DNA from: Topomyia yanbarensis
Lineage: Eukaryota > Arthropoda > Insecta > Diptera > Culicidae
Assembly: GCF_030247195.1 (NCBI RefSeq)
Contig: NC_080672.1
Location: forward strand, 363,870,271-363,934,270
Reading direction: 5' to 3'
DNA length: 64,000 nucleotides
Below, in pieces: positions 48,395 through 61,139 of this stretch. Below the pieces are notes generated by a model. The model saw only the letters and a program-made list of their open reading frames with translations. It did not search any database and was not told the DNA's origin. Each line of letters opens with the position of its first letter. The first letter of the stretch is position 1. Position numbers and translations under genes: made by a program.

Positions 48395-49500
48395 TTTTCG
48401 AGAGTTGTCCTACTGGTGCTGTAGAGCTAGGTTCTCGGAAGGGCTCTCCGTCAGAATCACACACTACAGTTGCAGACGAGACAGGCAATGGCGCCCACTA
48501 AAACACTGCTTTAGGCCAACTGCAGCGGGATGTGATTCTGCACGTGACATTCATCATACGGTTCAGGTATGTGCGGGCGTAGGGACTTCGCTATCGCATG
48601 TATCATCGCGAAAGGCTCGAATATTTGTACGTTAACTTGTTCGACCGCGTGTGCGTTTGTATGTCGCGTGTGCTAACGTGTATGTAACTTCGCGTGTATA
48701 AATTCTATTTTATAACAGTGAGTCTTTTGTGTACTCGCATGTTTTTGGATGATTGCGCGTGGACCTTGAATCTGATACTTAATTTTCTGTGTACAGCTCT
48801 GGTTCTAGAAGAAAGTGAGTTCTTCCATATCATTAGAGTTCCCGATCATGTCACCATGGAACGTGCTGCCTAGTGGGTATGAACACTATTTTTGAATTGT
48901 CGAACTGAATGTCTTGCCTAAGTTGCTAGGACGGAGGGTAAAGATTTCCGGAATTGATCAACTCATGATCGCACGAACACGGACGTTTGTGGGTTCGCGT
49001 TTAAGGCCACGTTTTTAAGTTTGTAAGTACAAAAACATTCACCTTATTACCGGGATGTAATCAAGTTTCCGCGTTTGCGGGCGTAGGTGTATGTATATGA
49101 TCGCGAAAGGCTTAAGCGTTCGTATGTTAACGTGTTTGTCGTGTGTATGTGACTTGGCTTGTATAAATTCGATTTTGTAATTGTGTGAATTGTGTGGTCA
49201 TTTTACATATTCACGTGTTTTCTTAGATGGTCACGCGGACCGTCATTCTGATATTTCGTTTTCGGTGTACCGATCACATTCTGGCAGGGAGTGAGTCACC
49301 CCATATCACTAGAGTTCCCGGTCATGCCGCCATGCAATGTGTTGTCTAGTGTACATGAGCGTCATTTTTATTGGTTAAACTGAAGGTATGACGCTAGGCT
49401 GCTAGGATCGAGGGTAGAGACTTCCGAACGGGACCTATTCATGATCGGGCGAGCGATGGGTTAATGCTTGAGACTGCATTTGTAAATTTATAAATGCTAC
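48395..49500. repeat. Tandem array of about 0.5-kb diverged units
   Basis: A block starting near 48565 (ATGTGCGGGCGTAGG, ATCGCGAAAGGCTCGAATAT, TGTATAAATTC, ATCTGATACTTAATTTTC, TCACTAGAGTTCCCG-like, GCTAGGACGGAGGGTA) recurs near 49075 and partly near 49550, with a period of about 0.5 kb. The first unit's reverse complement is at 23700-24290. No protein is encoded. Confidence 0.65.
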
Positions 49501-50256
49501 AACATTCACTTAATTATCCGGTTGTTTTAATTTTGGAAAGATCGCAAGTGTGAGTATGTGTGGATGATTGCGATTGCATGTTCGTATTGTAACCATGTTT
49601 GTGTTATCGCGAAGGCCACGAGCGCTTGTAAACGTATACGAGAGAGATTGCGAGATTAAGCGTTTGGAATGGAAGAGAATATGCGATTTATTGTGTTAGT
49701 GAGAGCTAATATGAATCTGATTTAAGATATAGTTATAAAAAGGAAAAATAAGTCAAGCAAAGATAGATGGAGTTTGAACACAAATATAGATTATTTTTAG
49801 CTTTCATGGATAACGTTAAGGTAGAGTAAATTGATCTATGATGCGGGAAATATAAAGATTTTCTATACAATAGTATAGTGAAAAAATATATTAGCTACAG
49901 AGAGAAATAGATATTACATGTATCTAAACTACTTTTAGGTGTTTGATGATGTGGTTCGCGTGGATTGGATTTCTAGTCTAGTCTAGTCTACACATACACA
50001 GCCAATACATGTAGGGATCCTGGAAAACTGCAGACGTTCGTCCACAATTTTTCTTGTCATTATTCATGTTTGTGGCACATATTGAATATGACACAAGCAT
50101 TAAAGCGGCCAGGCCAACTGTGCAGCGTACAAAATAAAGATGATTCAACATTATACGGCAATCAAATTATTCATTCAATTAATAATTGTGGTTCGCGTGG
50201 ATTGGATTTCTTCAAAAACTACGTGTTTCAATTTATTATGTTGAGTTAGTTGAGCA
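49501..50256. other. Noncoding repeat-rich DNA
   Basis: Follows the 0.5-kb array. TCTAGTCTAGTCTAGTCTAC at 49973 is a short tandem run, and GTGGTTCGCGTGGATTGGAT occurs at both 49950 and 50189, about 238 bp apart. No gene was recognised. Confidence 0.45.
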
Positions 50257-50260
50257 TTAA

Positions 50261-50373
50261 CCTTCCGGCAGTCGCACTAGTGCATTAAGTGCACGCTGCT
50301 CTGAACATCTAGCGAAATCGTCTTGTAACTGCGGCTGCTCGTTCAGTGAGTCATTTGCGCGACTTCCGGAGGG
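50261..50373. mobile_element. 113-bp piggyBac-type MITE
   Basis: TTAA at 50257-50260 and 50374-50377 bounds the inverted ends CCTTCCGGCAGTCGC and GCGACTTCCGGAGGG. TTAA targets with CC(T/C)TCCGG ends suit the piggyBac superfamily. Confidence 0.7.
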
Positions 50374-50722
50374 TTAACTAGAGACTGAATAGTGTGTTTA
50401 GTGTGAAAGAGTTTCCATCCATAAGAGATTGTCGTCCCTGTTTCTAGAAACAGCGAATCCAATTCGTTATAGACGAGTGTTACTCGCCATTTTCACGAGC
50501 CAGAGCGACAGAACGAGACAGAAGAGATAAAAACACCCACCTTCAATCTGATCATCTCTTACAAATGACAGTCCATTGATCCGAATCGAATGAATCGGTC
50601 ACTATGCACAAGATGAAATGAGTCTTCGATTAGCTAAACCAATATGTCCTTTCATTCGAAAGTAGAAACATCCATGCCAGCCGTCCACTTAAACACTCGA
50701 TCTAATGATTATTAGTCATGAG

Positions 50723-50845
50723 TAAGCTGACCAACTCTGGAGAAAAAATCCGTACACCATTCCGCAACGAAGCGCGATCGTTCATCATGGTCAGGCACAC
50801 AGTCTGCGAGGTGTACGGATTTTTTCGTTAAAGTTGGTCAGCTTA
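50723..50845. mobile_element. 123-bp MITE, TAAGCTGACCAACT ends
   Basis: The left end TAAGCTGACCAACTCTGGAG plus AAAAAATCCGTACACC pairs with the right end GGTGTACGGATTTTTTCGTT plus AAAGTTGGTCAGCTTA. The element begins and ends with TA, as in a TA-target element. Confidence 0.75.
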
Positions 50846-50860
50846 GTGATGAGAATCAGA

Positions 50861-51089
50861 CGGCCCTATTCTGCGCGGCGTGTGACGTGAGACGACTAAT
50901 ATCACCTCACTTTACGTGACTTTTCTCACCCTATTCTGAGAGTCGACTCGGGTGATGTGAGATTCCCCATTGTGGGTAAATGGGTGTCTCACGTCACCCG
51001 AAGTGACTCTTCAGAATTGGGTGAGAAAAGTCACTTAGAGTGAGATGAGATTAGTCGTCTCACGTCACACGCCGCGCAGAATAGGGCCG
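50861..51089. mobile_element. 229-bp MITE, hairpin-like throughout
   Basis: The ends CGGCCCTATTCTGCGCGGCG and CGCCGCGCAGAATAGGGCCG are a perfect inverted pair. Pairing continues inward (TGTGACGTGAGACGACTAAT) for most of the element, and CACCCTATTCTGAGAG/TTCAGAATTGGGTG pair again near the centre. Little of the element is outside the stem. Confidence 0.85.
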
Positions 51090-51212
51090 AGAGATCAAAG
51101 AACCAGCACTCGCTCAGTCTCCCACTCTTATCCACCACCCAAGAGCACGCGCTTAGGCTCATCATCGAAGCCCAGGGACATTTGCGCGTTAAGGGCAACC
51201 TATAACTGAATT

Positions 51213-51555
51213 AGTTCTGGAATTTGCGTTTCGAATTCGTCTCATCAGAATCCGACACTAACTTAGTGACAGGACTAACCCAATTTTTTCTTCACTAAGA
51301 AGAAATGTAGCATAGGGCATCTTGTATTGACTTGCTAACTCATACCAAATGGTTCGATTTCACTAATTCTCATCAGCTTAAAAATATACTCCTTCTCTTG
51401 CGGGACATCACGCTTAACTAAGGGTTAGCTCAGGAACACAAATAATGTCTCCATTTTTGTAGCTAGCATCAATCCGGCGCTAGCTTAGTCCTGTCACTAA
51501 TTCTGTGTCGGATTCTGATGAAACCAAGTCGAAACGCGAATTCCATAACAAATTT
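51213..51555. mobile_element. About 340-bp MITE, palindromic arms
   Basis: The left arm (TTCTGGAATTTGCGTTTCGA ... ATCAGAATCCGACACTAACT ... TGACAGGACTAA) reappears in reverse complement at 51490-51555. One arm alone is at 34005-34170. No coding capacity. Confidence 0.7.
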
Positions 51556-52059
51556 ATAATTTTTATCAAGTCCCATGATAAATTCATGAAAAACCTGACT
51601 TAAGTGTTTGTTTTGAACTATCAAAGCAGATAAACGTTCAGATTACACGAACACTTTTCACCGCCGTAACGAAAACATTCAAAAACACATATATGTCGCC
51701 AGACAGGGCACAACACTGAATAGAGCGGAATGTGTAAACATAAATACAAAACAATTCACAAACTTTACATAACAAATGTTTCTTATACAAATTAGTCTAA
51801 TCAGATAATATCCTAAACAGGTTGTTTTCTGTAAATTGCAATCATACACGGAAACGCTCGCAATCGCATAGCAACTAAATTACTAGTCGTATTTCTGAAA
51901 TCGATTAGTTAAAATTTGGTACAACTAAACGATTGTTGATTTTTCTAAACTGTCATTTTTGTTTTAGCATCAAAACGAAAATTGGCAGAAACAACTAATT
52001 TTCTAGTTGAAAAAAAATATGCTGTCAGTCAGTCAACACTCAAACTCTTCAATTCCAAC
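51556..52059. other. Noncoding DNA, MITE-like texture
   Basis: The part at 51845-52020 begins CACGGAAACGCTCGC and is rich in ACTAATTTCTAGTTG-like words. It may be the left part of a MITE that includes the tandem units at 52060-52350, but I could not find a clean partner end. Confidence 0.35.
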
Positions 52060-52350
52060 GCATATATTTAGTTGGATCAACTGAAGTCATTGTTGATTCA
52101 AATCGGCTTTGAATTGAAATTCAAAGTAATTTCAGTTGATTCAACTATGTGAATGATACATTTAGTTAGATCAACTAGAGTAATTGTTGAAACAAAAAAC
52201 CTGTTTATTTAAATTCAAAGCAACTTTAGTTGTTTCAACAGTGTAATTAATAAATTTAGCTGGATCAACTAAAACCATTTCTGCTTGTGGATTGAAATTT
52301 AGAGTGACTTTAGTTGATTCAAATAAAATTATATTACCTCAACTAAAATT
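52060..52350. repeat. About three tandem units of roughly 100 bp, TTAGTTGATTCAAC type
   Basis: Units share TTTAGTTGGATCAACTRAA, a run of about 30 bases and TTGAAATTCAAAGTRACTTT. They recur near 52067, 52159 and 52255. Each is built from short palindromes. Noncoding. Confidence 0.6.
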
Positions 52351-54106
52351 ATTTCTGGCTGACACGCACACACCCGCATGCGAATACATATCTACGTTCG
52401 CACACGGGAGTGTGTGTAGTGTAGATTTTTGATTTTGGAGTATTTCTCAAGAAAATCAAATTCGCAAATCGTATACTATAATACTATTGTAATATTACCG
52501 TTATGTGAGTTACATTTTTATAAATACAACAATATGTTCACCGGTATCACTGGTATTCGATCGTTATTGCATGACCAAAGCTCTGGATTATGAAGACTGT
52601 GTAGTACAATAATGAAGTGTTATTTCTTCGAAGATACTTGATGATACCAAACCTTTGCTGCTTCCGTTCGTATGTTCGTTTTTCATCTATTAAAAATATA
52701 TAAATCATTATTACAACAAAGACGACAGGCAATACAAAGGGTCTTAAAACGGAAAAACTATTCAAATTAAAATCCTTGACTTGATATACAGTTTTGTATT
52801 TATAGATTTTCGCAACCAATAAAAAAATTACAAACTAAACAGAGGTGGCTACATATATGTGGGTGTGTAGTCTAGCTTATTGGGATATTGCGGACGTCAT
52901 GGGTGATTGACGAGCGTTCGCCGATGATTTCGAACAATGTTTGCCTTATGTTGGATCTGGTATAGTATTGCTAGGATGCCCTGCTTTCACGCAGGATGTC
53001 AATGTAAAAAGTTGGGTTGAATATAGAAGACAAGCCTATTTTGGTAATACATTTACATAATTGTATTGTGTTGAGATATTTTACGTCTGAAACGTATACA
53101 CATACATGGTGACGACGACCAGTCTAAACACTAAATTGAATGCCACATACCTAGGCTTGTTGATTGCCGTTTGACTATTCTATCTCCAAAACTAATTGTC
53201 TTCAAAGCTACGAAGCAATGGTAAAAGCTATCGAAGTAAGGCACTCTCGTATTTGGAGATGACCAAATACGAGAGTGCCTTGTCAGTTGTGACGAAAACC
53301 GAAAACAGTATTCCGATGAACAGCATCAGATTCATTACTGCAACATGACCAAACCAAGCTAGATACGGACCATGGCGTAGACCATGCAAAACACTTCGTC
53401 ACCGACCGTAGCAGGTGTCGTGTGACCTTACACGATCATGGCCAATACCACTATGGTAGTGTATTGTTGTGTTACACCAGAAATCTTCCACTGGGGGTTT
53501 ATTTTTCGTTTCAGTAATCCGATCATGTTGTAGTCCTCCAAAAAGCACCAGCTATCGTAAAGGTACTCACAAATTTATCTCAACCGGATCTTCCACAACG
53601 AACAAACTGTAACAGTCCGGATGGAAAATTTTATGGTTACAGATGTGGGTTCACTATATTATACTGATATACCGTGTTGGTGGTAGAAACTGTTGTTTCT
53701 GTACCGCCGAGTTGTAAGTAATCGAACACAAATTGAAGATAAAAGGCTTGTGATCAGAGCTGATGCAACAATCAAGTGCTCTTAACAGCATTTTGTAACC
53801 AAGGCAAAGAACTAGAATTAAAACAAAACCATATAACACAACGATTTAAATGATGACTAGAATTAAAATTATAATACCGAAGATTTGAAAACGAAATTTG
53901 TTCCTAAAATTAATCAAAATATTTGGAACTGTCAGAAGTTTTAAGCGACCCATGTAGCAGATGGTGGGCAACTATATCGTTAATGCTGTTTACATTCAGA
54001 TGGCGCTAACAATTTTAATTTGTTTGCGTGGATGTTGTTGGTTCGAATCAAAGCTCGTCGAATGTAAACAAAAGGTTTGTTACACGGAAGTTGCTCCGGA
54101 GCAAAC
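52351..54106. other. Noncoding stretch with one perfect hairpin
   Basis: No gene recognised. It contains the hairpin at 53238-53281, listed separately. Confidence 0.45.
53238..53281. repeat. Perfect 19-bp hairpin with 6-base loop
   Basis: The arms AAGGCACTCTCGTATTTGG and CCAAATACGAGAGTGCCTT are exact reverse complements around AGATGA. The loop is shorter than in microRNA precursors, and no larger inverted repeat surrounds it. Confidence 0.9.
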
Positions 54107-54169
54107 AGAGTGACTTACGTGTACTGGAACAAACCTATTAGGTTTGTTCCAGTACACGGAAGTCACTCT
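54107..54169. repeat. 63-bp near-perfect palindrome of GTACTGGAACAAACC ends
   Basis: AGAGTGACTTACGTGTACTG continuing GAACAAACCTA is followed at once by its reverse complement with a single mismatch. The sequence is the terminal repeat of the MITE at 56565-56730, so this is a back-to-back joining of two ends. Confidence 0.85.
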
Positions 54170-54170
54170 G

Positions 54171-55104
54171 CTGCGTTTGCTAATTTAAAAAAAATATAAC
54201 GTACTTTTAGTAGTCTTAAAACTATTTGTTTGATTTGATCTGAAAAATTAAGAAATATTGGTTACAATATAGTTGCACCTTCCTTATAAAGGGTTAAATT
54301 GACTAACCTTTGAACAATTCTCTGTGAAATGATGCTTTAGTCGCCTTATAAATTTTAAATGAAATAAAAATAAATTTTAAGATAGAGCAACATTTCAATT
54401 GCTAATTGTAAATATAAATATACATCGATACTACAATGAAGAGTACATTGACCGATAAACGATCGAAGACGTTAGATGAAGAATGTGGAGAACCCATGCA
54501 GCATTTTCGACTGTTGTTGCACTATACACAGCCAATATGGAGAGAAAGATGGAAACATTTGACACTTTTGAGTGTATTAGTATTATACTTGCAAAATTAA
54601 GCATGGCGACCGGGGCCCTTGAAGTAAACATCAACATCCGAACGAGCATCCTGATTCTTTAGTGCACGATGAAAAGTGAGAAAAAGCCGAGCTTCACTTC
54701 GGATCTATCGGTTAGAACACTTATGGACTTTTTTTACCTCGAAAAAAACCGATTAAATTAACTATGACCGAACCGAAACAAAACATGGCAACAGAAGGGG
54801 CCACTATGTCAACTGTTTTCCTTTTCCTCATATCCTCTTGTTTTTTCGGCTTCATCATAGAAAAATGACAACTCCACTCACATACAGAAAAAAATGTGTA
54901 CACCTGTATACATCTTGATACACAGCGCATCAATTTCGCTCATCATGGGCCCCTTTGGTTCGAATCAAAACTCGTCGAAATGTCAATTGACAACCCGTAT
55001 AAATCAATACCATTCCAGAAAGCTTTGAAACCAATTCTAAACGGTTCATACAATACTAGCCATATTGTGAATACTATTGATATATTCCATCATTATAATT
55101 TTAC
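54171..55104. repeat. Long inverted repeat, left arm (934 bp)
   Basis: Nearly identical to the reverse complement of 56736-57669. The left edge CTGCGTTTGCTAATTT pairs with AAATTAGCAAACGCAG, and the inner edge CCATCATTATAATTTTAC pairs with GTAAAATTATAATGATGG. The frames inside it are mirrored in the other arm with almost no changes. They have no recognised domain, though one has a hydrophobic segment. It could be a foldback transposon arm or an inverted duplication. Confidence 0.9.
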
Positions 55105-55291
55105 AATTAAACAGCATGCTCATTTTAGATACCATTTCCAATATTTTTCATGTATCTTATATTGAATATTTGTATACTAGGTTGCACTTTTGTGCTAGCG
55201 GTTAATACTGCTGGTGGTCTTTATTATTTCTATATCTGCTCCATAAACCTGTAGTTTAACATGATCAAAAATTCTCGTCTTGCAATATTAG

Positions 55292-55330
55292 GGCGATAGC
55301 TCAATTGGATAAAGCGTCAATCCAATTAGT
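55292..55330 (+). other. tRNA-like 5' fragment
   Basis: GGGCGATAGCTCAATTGGAT plus AAAGCG looks like the 5' half of a tRNA with a perfect A box. No B box or acceptor-closing strand follows, so this is a fragment of a tRNA or SINE, not a gene. Confidence 0.45.
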
Positions 55331-55797
55331 GTCAACGAAGTTTTCTTCAGAAGATGGCGTGTAACAAAATAAAACTTCATAAATCAATAGAATTGAAATA
55401 TGAAAAAAGGAAGAGATTTTTGTCTCCACCTAATATTTTATGCATCGCTAACTGTAAAATATGCATAAACTGTAAACTGTTCTTGAATGGTATGTTGTTA
55501 AAATGTAAATGGAAAAAGCGTATAACAACCCGTTGTTTATATGGTCGAGTATGAAAAAACGATAATGGTTATGTTCGATTTTATATCAGGCAATGGCTAA
55601 TCTATTGTTGAACAAACCATATTGAAAATGGTTTTTAAACGTTTGATGCAATGGTTGGCATATGGTACACATTTATGCGGTAATAGGTTCATCCAGAGCG
55701 TTCATTTGGGTTTTCATTTTACTAGCGTTGCCAATTATATTTTGATTCCAGCACCGCATGTGGCTACGCCACATCGCTTTTTACGCATACTGTCGTA

Positions 55798-55831
55798 CGG
55801 CTTACTCAAACATAGATGTTTGAGTAAGCCG
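55798..55831. repeat. Perfect 16-bp hairpin with 2-base loop
   Basis: CGGCTTACTCAAACAT and ATGTTTGAGTAAGCCG are exact reverse complements around AG, in the middle of the inverted-repeat spacer. Confidence 0.85.
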
Positions 55832-56564
55832 CACAAAGAAGTATTTGATTGAAAAATCTGGCCAAAGCTAAATAAATATTTGTTTACAGCAGAAATTATT
55901 ATTCAACTAAAATTGTACATAGCATCAAAGATTTAGTATAATTTGTAAGTTTATATTCATATACAAATGCAACAAAAGCTTTTTGGCCAATAAAAATACC
56001 CTTTTCTATTATGTTAAAAATGTATTTTCACATATTGTATTTCCAAAGCTTTGGTGTACAGCAATTTTTATTATTGAGGATTTCGGTTGATAGCAAGATT
56101 TGCTTGCTTCCGACGGCGAGTCGGCAGCCATCTCACCCGGTGGATACTCAGCGGCTTTTTGATGCTTCGGTTCCTAGGCCTCGGTTATGTGGCTAAGCCG
56201 CATCGTACTCGTACACCTTATACAGAGGTTTCGGAAGGGGGGATTGCCTATATACATGGGACAATTATGCGTAGAACGGCAGTCCAGCTCTCTGTTGAAC
56301 TCCGACGATTTCGCCACCTGGGCGCCAGTTTGACGCTGCACGCAGAACTTTATTTAGTCATCGATACCATACTTTTCTATCTGCCTCTCGTTTCTTCTGC
56401 TGTAAATTTTATTCATTAGACATATTCGGTATATCCACTCATTGAATGCTTACTTGAAGTATATGCTAGAAAATGCATAAAAATCACAGCTGAATAAAAG
56501 AGACGGGAATAGAAAATATGCTAACTCTGCATATTTTTATTTCTCAGTGTACGAAATGAACCAT

Positions 56565-56730
56565 AGGTTTGTTCCAGTACCAGGAGAAACTGGAAGTACT
56601 CCGGAGAAAAACTTTCCTGTACTCTATTCTTCTCTTTTTCCTTTTTGTGGTAGCAACCCGGAATAAAAAGGAGCAAGTATGTTTTGCTCCTGTTTACTCC
56701 AGAGTGACTTACGTGTACTGGAACAAACCT
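56565..56730. mobile_element. 166-bp MITE, AGGTTTGTTCCAGTAC ends
   Basis: The ends AGGTTTGTTCCAGTAC and GTACTGGAACAAACCT are perfect inverted repeats. Subterminal sequence pairs further (ACTCCGGAG; GAGCAA and TTGCTC). It stands directly against the inner edge of the right arm of the long inverted repeat. Confidence 0.8.
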
Positions 56731-56735
56731 ATTAG

Positions 56736-57669
56736 GTAAAATTATAATGATGGAATATATCAATAGTATTCACAATATGGCTAGTATTGTATGAACCGTT
56801 TAGAATTGGTTTCAAAGCTTTCTGGAATGGTATTGATTTATACGGGTTGTCAATTGACATTTCGACGAGTTTTGATTCGAACCAAAGGGGCCCATAATGA
56901 GCGAAATTGATGCGCTGTGTATCAAGATGTATACAGGTGTACACATTTTTTTCTGTATGTGAGTGGAGTTGTCATTTTTCTATGATGAAGCCGAAAAAAC
57001 AAGAGGATATGAGGAAAAGGAAAACAGTTGACATAGTGGCCCCTTCTGTTGCCATGTTTTGTTTCGGTTCGGTCATAGTTAATTTAATCGGTTTTTTTCG
57101 AGGTAAAAAAAGTCCATAAGTGTTCTAACCGATAGATCCGAAGTGAAGCTCGGCTTTTTCTCACTTTTCATCGTGCGCTAAAGAATCAGGATGCTCGTTC
57201 GGATGTTGATGTTTACTTCAAGGGCCCCGGCCGCCATGCTTAATTTTGCAAATATAATACTAATACACTCAAAAGTGTCAAATGTTTCCATCTTTCTCTC
57301 CATATTGGCTGTGTATAGTGCAACAACAGTCGAAAATGCTGCATGGGTTCTCCACATTCTTCATCTAACGTCTTCGATCGTTTATCGGTCAATGTACTCT
57401 TCATTGTAGTATCGATGTATATTTATATTTACAATTAGCAATTGAAATGTTGCTCTATCTTAAAATTTATTTTTATTTCATTTAAAATTTATAAGGCGAC
57501 TAAAGCATCATTTCACAGAGAATTGTTCAAAGGTTAGTCAATTTAACCCTTTATAAGGAAGGTGCAACTATATTGTAACCAATATTTCTTAATTTTTCAG
57601 ATCAAATCAAACAAATAGTTTTAAGACTACTAAAAGTACGTTATATTTTTTTTAAATTAGCAAACGCAG
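56736..57669. repeat. Long inverted repeat, right arm (934 bp)
   Basis: Reverse-complement partner of 54171-55104, equal in length, differing at only a few bases (for example TGCAAATATAATAC against the left arm's TACTTGCAAAATT). The close match means recent formation or gene conversion between arms. Confidence 0.9.
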
Positions 57670-57734
57670 AGTCACTTTTCTAGAACATTTTGTGTGTTAA
57701 ACGGACATTTTTCAAGGTAAGAGAAAAAACCCGA

Positions 57735-59419
<1,685 letters not shown>

Positions 59420-60140
59420 AACCACACACCAGTAACACAAATTTATTTTGAAAAAAAAATGTTTCTCTGACTTTAACAAAGAACTACTATTTTCAGCGCT
59501 GGTTTTGGTTAAAACTCCGTCAGAGGGACTTGTTTTTCGACGTGCTGGATCTTTTTGAACAACGCAATCAAAATCAGCCTCCAAATTCTCAATTTTAACT
59601 GAATACATTGTTCTTAGAACAAATTTCGCTATTGGTTTTTATCTTGTTCGTCCTGGATTCCACGCAACTTAATTTTTCTCTTAAAATCAAGAATCATTTT
59701 TAGAAAACTATGAATTGAATAACAAATAAATTATTTGATATTTTTTCAGTATTCTTGTTAATTTCATCTTTTCGAAAACAGAAACAGGAATTAGCCGCAG
59801 GGCTTTTTTCTATTTTTTCCGGATTGATCAAACAAATATCCAAACTCACCTCTGAAATACAGCTGTTTATATTAAAAGAAAGATCTGTTTGAATCACTTA
59901 AATGTTATACGTCTATTGAATTCAATTTAATTCGGGGAAGTAATTTCCACATTTTTACTTTCAAAAGACAAATATTGTGAGCTAGCTGAAGTGTCGTTTT
60001 CAACTAATACATTCGTTGAGTGTGCATTGAAATTTTTGTTTTCTCTTTTGCTGTCTTTATTCGCAGACAACTGACAGCTATCAGAAACAACAATATTTTT
60101 TAGCAAATTAGTAATTGAAATATCAACAAACACGTCCGTT
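59420..60140 (-). pseudogene. Possible broken coding relic, Ser/Asn/Lys-rich
   Basis: Three minus-strand frames in succession (60133-59927, 59897-59700, 59608-59417) have protein-like, polar composition (for example S-C-Q-L-S-A-N-K-D-S-K and F-C-F-R-K-D-E-I-N) and could be one frame broken by stops. No domain is recognised. The AT-rich codons make a chance origin possible. Confidence 0.25.
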
Positions 60141-60474
60141 GTATCAGCTATTTTTGGTTAAATCAGCTAAAACGAAAATCAACAATTGCAATATTGTAAT
60201 TTTGCGATTGACGGGTTCTCCGTGTAGTTGTTGGCTGATGCTACGTAAACTAGAACCCGAAATGAACCAGCGGGCAAGGTCCCTTGGAAACCAAAATAAA
60301 TCATCGAACCGAAATCTAATTAATGCACTTCATTAGCGATGACTTACAACATACGGGAAAAGCGACGAGCCACATCCGAAACTTGTTGAACGTTGCGTCA
60401 GTTTAATGATCCCGCGCTCTAATTGCAAACTAATTACCTTCTGTTTCGGTGTCTGTCTGTCACATGTATCGCAG

Positions 60475-60599
60475 ATGTACGATATTTTGGTTGTAAACAA
60501 AAATTACGATGCCGAAGGACCCGACTCGATCTCGGTACGGGTGGGGGATCTGGTCGAAGTACTGGAAATGGGCGATTCGACAGCGAACAGTGCAGCTAA
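60475..60599 (+). CDS. Obscurin/Unc-89, exon with first half of SH3
   Basis: Acceptor TCGCAG|ATG, donor CTAA|GTGAGT. Encodes 41 codons plus two bases (phase 2 at the end), starting M-Y-D-I-L-V-V and carrying the SH3 RT-loop region (N-Y-D-A-E-G-P-D) and the V-G-D-L-V-E-V-L-E strand. The ATG right after the acceptor might be the start of a form with its own 5' UTR exon. In the alternative, an upstream phase-0 exon such as 3120-7601 joins here. In flies Unc-89 is the obscurin homologue: a giant M-line protein of the sarcomere that starts SH3-DH-PH and continues with Ig domains and kinase domains. Confidence 0.85.
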
Positions 60600-60684
60600 G
60601 TGAGTATCCGTCTATCCGGTCGTATGAGGGTTTCTTTTTTATGAACTAACACATTCTGTACACATCATTTACGCGGCAACATAG

Positions 60685-60852
60685 AAAGCCAAAGCTAGAT
60701 CCACAACTGAACGTAGGCAAAACCGAACGCCTGCTGGACAGTTCCCTCTCGAAGCACAAACTGGCCGTCAAACCGAAAAAGAATCATCACAGCTCGCACA
60801 GGAGAAGTGTCAGTCCACAGCCACCACAGTATCAGCCAAAACCAAATGAAAA
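60685..60852 (+). CDS. Obscurin/Unc-89, 56-codon cassette exon inside SH3
   Basis: Acceptor AACATAG|AAA, donor GAAAA|GTGAGT. It enters and leaves in phase 2 and is 168 bp long, so skipping it keeps the frame. It encodes a basic, Ser/Pro/Gln-rich segment (motifs [13 protein letters not shown] and P-Q-P-P-Q-Y) inserted between two SH3 strands. When it is skipped, the exons on each side join to give a compact SH3 of normal length. I infer alternative splicing; the window alone cannot prove it. Confidence 0.75.
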
Positions 60853-61139
60853 GTGAGTCCGTTCTTCGTTGAATCCATTCGAAAATGTATACTAACCTAA
60901 CACAACAAAGACAGTAATACTTATAAGGGTCATAGCTGCCCTGCGTCCCCATTGCGAAAAATCCGTTGATGGAGGCGCAAATAGATTGTAACATTCTTGA
61001 ATTATATACCGCCATTACATGAACAAGCAACTACAAAACAATTTCAATTAATTAAATAAATTCAAATCTGCTCTTTTCGTGCTAAGCCTCCCACATACGT
61101 TTCTAATTATTTCCATTATTTTTTTTTTAATTTCCAAAG

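Larger units (their letters stand above)
55105..56564. other. Spacer of the long inverted repeat
   Basis: Noncoding as far as I can see. It contains a tRNA-like A box (TAGCTCAATTGG at about 55298), a tight hairpin (55798-55831), and two related GTGGCTA(C/A)GCC(A/G)CATCG segments near 55760 and 56187. Confidence 0.5.

Noticed and set aside
54431..54933. Duplicate frames in the inverted-repeat arms as genes
   Set aside because: They are identical only because the arms are near-identical DNA; there is no domain, and frames occur on both strands of the same bases.
55292..55370. tRNA gene starting GGGCGATAGCTCAATTGG
   Set aside because: There is no B box, no T arm and no closing acceptor strand; only a 5' fragment.
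56087..56419. 110-codon frame and possible rRNA-like segment in the inverted-repeat spacer
   Set aside because: No protein domain is visible and comparison by eye with conserved 5.8S/28S words gave no convincing match.
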